Below are positions 60,681-64,000 of a DNA stretch of 64,000 nt, in pieces (the stretch's first letter is position 1; every line of letters starts with the position of its first letter). Both the position numbers and the translations under genes were made by a program. This DNA comes from Hymenobacter roseosalivarius DSM 11622 (lineage in GTDB: Bacteria > Bacteroidota > Bacteroidia > Cytophagales > Hymenobacteraceae). Location: assembly GCF_900176135.1 (NCBI RefSeq), contig NZ_FWWW01000091.1, positions 124,001 through 188,000 of the forward strand, read 5' to 3'. Below the pieces are notes generated by a model, which saw nothing but the letters and a program-made list of their open reading frames with translations, searched no databases and was not told the origin of the DNA.

Positions 60681-60727
60681 TTAATCACTTGATTAAAACA
60701 TCTTTACAAATAAGGAGTTTATACTCC
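60681..60727 (+). promoter_or_regulatory. Candidate TetR operators
   Basis: Two palindromes lie just upstream of the TetR gene. TTAATCA-CT-TGATTAA (60681-60696) is a perfect 7-base-arm palindrome, and GGAGT-TTAT-ACTCC (60714-60727) is a 5-base-arm one. Such sites are typical for TetR dimers and suggest autoregulation. No exact promoter is identified. Confidence 0.5.
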
Positions 60728-60804
60728 TCACGCCGCTATACCAAGCTAAAGCAGGTGCGCCTGGGGCAGAGGTAGTGACCAATGCGTATTGACCTAACTT
60801 GTTT

Positions 60805-61410
60805 ATGGCCGACGAAAACCCGCAGTGCACGGAACAAAAAATCAAAGAAGCGGCGCGCAAGGTGTTTATGGAGAAGGGCTTTGATGGTACTACTACCCGC
60901 GATATAGCGGAGGTAGCCGGCATCAATCAGGCCCTGACCAACTATTACTTCCGCAGTAAAGAGAAGCTGTTTCGGCTGATTTTTGAGGATGTGCACCGGG
61001 AGTTCTTCCAGCAGATTTACGCCATTATGGCCCAGCCTATAGACCTGCGCGATAAGCTTCCGCTGCTGGTGGAGGCTCACTTCAGCTTGTTTGCCGCCAA
61101 CCCCGACTTGCCGCTTTTTCTGCTCTCTGAGCTGCGCCGCCACCCCGATCTGCTGACGCCCCCGAGCAAGGACCGGCCGGTGTTTTTCTTTCTGCGTCAG
61201 ATGCAGCAGGCCATCGACGAAGGCCAGATCCGGCCGGTGCCGCCCTTGCATGTGTTGCAGCTACTTATGGCCAACATCCAGTTTCTACACTTGTCGCGAC
61301 CTATTACCATGGAAATAGCCGCGTTCGATCAGGCAGCCCACGAGGAATTTACGCGTCGGCATAAGGACATCGTCATTGATATGCTGATGAGCTACCTGTT
61401 CACTTTTTGA
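60805..61410 (+). CDS. TetR/AcrR family repressor of the efflux locus
   Basis: The N-terminal HTH is typical (KIKEAARKVFMEKGFDGTTT, then RDIAEVAGINQALTNYYFRS). The helical C-terminal ligand domain ends at residue 201. It precedes a TolC-type gene and an RND adaptor on the same strand, the usual layout of a drug-efflux operon. The ATG at 60805 is used, rather than a TTG at 60799. Ligands are unknown. A C6-type 12-mer (61411-61422) lies directly after the stop. Confidence 0.92.
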   Translation: MADENPQCTEQKIKEAARKVFMEKGFDGTTTRDIAEVAGINQALTNYYFRSKEKLFRLIFEDVHREFFQQIYAIMAQPIDLRDKLPLLVEAHFSLFAANPDLPLFLLSELRRHPDLLTPPSKDRPVFFFLRQMQQAIDEGQIRPVPPLHVLQLLMANIQFLHLSRPITMEIAAFDQAAHEEFTRRHKDIVIDMLMSYLFTF

Positions 61411-61484
61411 AAAATGCCCCCCAGCGCGTCAAGTGGTGAAACATGGGTGCGCCGGCTGCTTTTTTAGTTTGAATTGATTACGTG

Positions 61485-62875
61485 ATGAAGCATTTTTTTG
61501 CCCCCCAGCAGTTTCTGAGCCGTGTATTTCTGGTAAGCTTAGCGCTAGTGGGTGGCCCGTGGCTTGGGTGGGCGCAGTCGGGCAAGGCGGGCGCGCCGCC
61601 GACGTTGTCGGCCAATGCCACCTTGCAGGAGTGCGTACAGTTTGCCCTGCGCAATCAGCCGCTGGTGCGCCAATCCTTTATCGATGAAGCCATTGGCGAG
61701 CGGCAAACCCGCCTTGGCTTATCGGATTGGCTGCCCCAGGTGCAGGGCGTGGGCTCCTATACCCGCAACCTGATTCTGCCTACCACCGTGCTTCCCAACT
61801 TTCAGGACCCCACGGCCGGGCAGCAGCTGGTGCGTATTGGCCTGAATAATACTTCCACCATTGGCTTGCAGGGCACCCAGCTATTGTATAGCAACAGACG
61901 TGCTATTGGCGGCCCGCTCTATGCGCTTCGTGCGCCTGAACAACAGCCAGAACACCACTGCCTTCAAGATTGACGTGGTGACCAACGTGAGCAAGGCCTT
62001 CTACGATATTCTGCTGACCCAGGAGCAGCTGCGCATTCTGGATGAGGCCATCGTGCGCCAGGAAAAACAGCTCAAAGATGCCTTCGCGCAGTACGAGGTG
62101 GGCATCGCCGACAAGATTGACTACAAGCGGGCGTCTATTTCGGTGAAGAATGCCCGCGCCCAGCGCAAAACCACGGCTGGCTGAGTCGTTGAAGGGCAAA
62201 TATGCCACCCTCAAGCAGCTCATGGGCTACGCGCCCGAAAACAGCCTGGCCCTGGCCTACGACACGGCCCAGATGATTCAGCAAACCCGCCTGGATACCA
62301 CCCAGCAGCTGGCTTTCGAAAACCGCATTGAGGTGCAGCAGCTCCTGACCCAGAAGAAGCTCCAGCGCCTGAACATTGACTATTACCGCCTGGGCTTTCT
62401 GCCCTCGCTCTCGGGCTTTGTCAATTACAACCGCGTGTACCAGAACAACGACTTCGCGGCCCTGTACGACCGCGCGTTTCCTAACTCTCAGGCGGGTTTG
62501 CAGCTGGCCCTGCCCATTTTTACGGGCACGCGCCGCACGCAGAATCTGAAAATCGAGGAGCTGCGGGATGAGCGCCTCGACCTGGACTTATTCGATACCA
62601 AAAACTAGATCAACTCGGAGTATGAGCAGGCGCTGGCAACCTACAAAAGTGCCCTCAACGACCTGGCTACCCAGCAGGAAAACGCCCGCGACGCCCAGGA
62701 AATATACGGCATCGTGAAGCTGCAATACGATGAAGGCATCAAGACCTATCTGGAAGTAATTGTGGCCGAAACCGATTTGCGGACGTCGCAGCTTAACTAT
62801 TACAATTCGCTTTTCGCGGTGCTGGCCAGCAAGCTGGACGTGGAGCGGGCGCTGGGTACCATTGCTTTAAACTAA
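61485..62875 (+). pseudogene. TolC-family outer membrane efflux protein, broken by three small lesions
   Basis: The N-terminus has a signal peptide (LVSLALVGGPWLGWAQ) and outer-membrane channel repeats (LQECVQFALRNQPLVRQSFI). Lesion 1: one extra base near 61896, after LLYSN, moves the frame; restored it would read NDVLLAARSMRFV. Lesion 2: a four-base GGCT duplication at 62175-62182 moves it again; restored it would read TTAESLKGKY. Lesion 3: codon 62606-62608 is TAG where CAG is expected (DTKN then INSEYEQAL). The last frame ends at ALGTIALN (stop about 62873-62875). All lesions are small, so decay is recent, or some are sequencing errors. Confidence 0.88.
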
Positions 62876-62881
62876 TATAAA

Positions 62882-62999
62882 CCACTGTAGAGACGCGTAT
62901 TCGCGTCTCAATCGTCGCAGTCATTGTTTAGGCTAACTATTCGAAAGACGCGGCGCCGGTCGTTCAACGAGGAGACGCGAATACGCGTCTCTACAGTGG
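62882..62999. repeat. 118-bp MITE-like element with 28-bp terminal inverted repeats
   Basis: Bases 62882-62909 and 62972-62999 are exact reverse complements. Each arm holds a near-palindrome (GAGACGCGTATTCGCGTCTC), so it could fold several ways. The element sits six bases after the TolC pseudogene and holds no gene. Confidence 0.8.
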
Positions 63000-63068
63000 C
63001 GGAGAACTCAATTAAAAATGCCCCCCAGGGCGTTTAAAATGCCTTATTACTTTACAAACATCTACCCC

Positions 63069-64000
63069 ATGAAGTGGAATCTAGTCCGGCTGCTACCCTT
63101 TGTTATCGGCTCCGTCGCGGCCACGGCCTGCGGCGCAAAGAAAGAGGAGGCCGCGCAGAGCGCGGCTCCGGTGGCCGTGCCCGTATCGGTGCATAAAGTG
63201 ACTGAAGAAAGCGTAGTGGGCATCGACACCTACCCTGGCACGGTGGTGCCGCTGAACGAGGTGGAGCTGCGGGCCGAAGTGAGTGGCTACCTGACCAAAA
63301 GCTACGTGCGGGATGGCCAGCGGGTAACCAAGGGCCAGCGGCTCTACGAGATTGACCAAAGCCGCTATGCGGCGGCGTACCAGTCGGCCCAGGCCCAGCT
63401 GCGCATCACCCAGGCCAACTACCAGAAAGCCGCCAAGGATGCCGAGCGCTACAACCGCCTGGCCGAGCAGGACGCCATTGCCCGCCAGCGCGTCGACTAT
63501 GCCGCCACCGACGTCGCCAACGCCCAGGCCCAGATAGCCAACGCCCAGGCCAACCTCGCCAATGCCGCCACCGACTTGCGCCGCTCGGTGCTCGTCGCGC
63601 CATTTGCCGGTACCATCGGCCTGGCCCAGGTAAAGCTCGGCTCCCTCGTGACGCCCGGCACGACCTTGCTAAACACCATTTCTTCTGATAGCCCCATTGC
63701 CGTCGATTTTCCCGTGAACGAGCAGCTGATTCCGCGCTTTTCCAGGTTTGAGCGCGCGGCGGGGGGCAATTCTGACTCCCTGTTCACGCTGGTATTGGCA
63801 GGGGAGGAGACGTACCCCGCGCCGGGCAAAATCAACACCATCGATAGGGCCGTGGACCCCCAGACCGGCACCATCATGGTGCGCCTGCAATTCCCGAACG
63901 CCGAACGCACGCTGCGCGCTGGCATGAACGCCACCGTGCGGGTGTTGAACGAGGATACCGGCCGCCAGCTCGTCATTCCTTATAAAGCTGTGACGGAGCA
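63069..64000 (+). CDS. RND efflux periplasmic adaptor (MexA/AcrA type), 3' end outside window
   Basis: The frame is open from the ATG at 63069 to the window end, giving about 310 residues. It begins with a lipoprotein signal ending AATAC, then a barrel-sandwich hybrid and lipoyl part (ELRAEVSGYLTKSYVRDGQR, VTKGQRLYEID), a helical hairpin (YQSAQAQLRITQANYQKAAK) and the beta-barrel segment (PFAGTIGLAQVKLGSLVTPG). It links an inner-membrane RND pump, expected just downstream, to the TolC channel. The outer-membrane partner upstream is broken, so the pump may use another TolC. Confidence 0.92.
   Translation, partial: MKWNLVRLLPFVIGSVAATACGAKKEEAAQSAAPVAVPVSVHKVTEESVVGIDTYPGTVVPLNEVELRAEVSGYLTKSYVRDGQRVTKGQRLYEIDQSRYAAAYQSAQAQLRITQANYQKAAKDAERYNRLAEQDAIARQRVDYAATDVANAQAQIANAQANLANAATDLRRSVLVAPFAGTIGLAQVKLGSLVTPGTTLLNTISSDSPIAVDFPVNEQLIPRFSRFERAAGGNSDSLFTLVLAGEETYPAPGKINTIDRAVDPQTGTIMVRLQFPNAERTLRAGMNATVRVLNEDTGRQLVIPYKAVTE

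Noticed and set aside
1-64000. tRNA or rRNA genes
   Set aside because: No cloverleaf-like sequence with a conserved T-arm, and no rRNA-like stretch, was recognised in the intergenic regions.

Overview
The window is about 60 percent GC and fits a Bacteroidota genome, most likely Hymenobacter or a close relative. The case rests on a SusC/SusD pair, a one-protein hybrid two-component regulator (HTCS), SCO and cytochrome c lipoproteins, a proteorhodopsin next to a Blh carotenoid dioxygenase, starts without clear Shine-Dalgarno sequences, and Cytophagales families such as the DACNV-type protein. The genus is inferred from protein style only. No rRNA, tRNA, CRISPR array, integrase or complete insertion sequence was seen.

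Layout. 0-7.5 kb: 3' end of a SusA-like GH13 amylase, a membrane protein, RecQ, an XRE/S24 repressor, a peptide deformylase-like protein and a pirin. 7.5-10.3 kb: a GAF protein, a Blh retinal-forming dioxygenase and a proton-pump-type rhodopsin interrupted by one in-frame TAG. 10.6-17 kb: M2 peptidase lipoprotein, PIN toxin with antitoxin, MtfA-like metalloprotease, Nudix hydrolase, a small phosphatase-like gene carrying a perfect 82-bp palindrome, and a DbpA-type RNA helicase. 17-24 kb: MFS exporter, a small regulator/thioredoxin/Cys-rich secreted protein cluster, BrkB and DUF2062 membrane proteins, SseB, and a lipoprotein-SCO-cytochrome c operon.

24.1-39.1 kb is a fructan/sucrose-type polysaccharide utilisation locus: HTCS with a periplasmic sugar-binding domain, sugar porter, fructokinase, GH32, SusC, SusD, a GH13 relic and a secreted GH65 hydrolase. 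The probable flow is capture by SusC/D, cleavage by GH32 (and GH65 for alpha-glucosides), sensing of released monosaccharide by the HTCS, uptake by the porter and phosphorylation by the PfkB kinase.

39-47 kb holds housekeeping and redox genes, a DisA_N-like (DACNV-type) protein, an AraC regulator with a frameshifted SDR, and a flavoprotein. 47-55.3 kb is an ion and osmotic homeostasis island: cation/proton antiporter, three MscS-type channels, DUF421, DUF2254 and a CBS-containing ClC protein. 55-64 kb has small membrane and zinc-ribbon proteins, a yeast-type cytosine deaminase, an AddB-like nuclease with an in-frame palindromic insert, and a TetR-TolC-adaptor efflux locus whose TolC gene is broken by three small lesions.

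Two things cut across the window. First, a 12-mer, AAAAWGCCCCCC, recurs about 24 times in both orientations. It forms terminator stems when paired and also sits singly inside coding regions, in different reading frames. This resembles DNA uptake sequences. Second, there are many inverted-repeat elements and four broken genes (rhodopsin, GH13, SDR, TolC).
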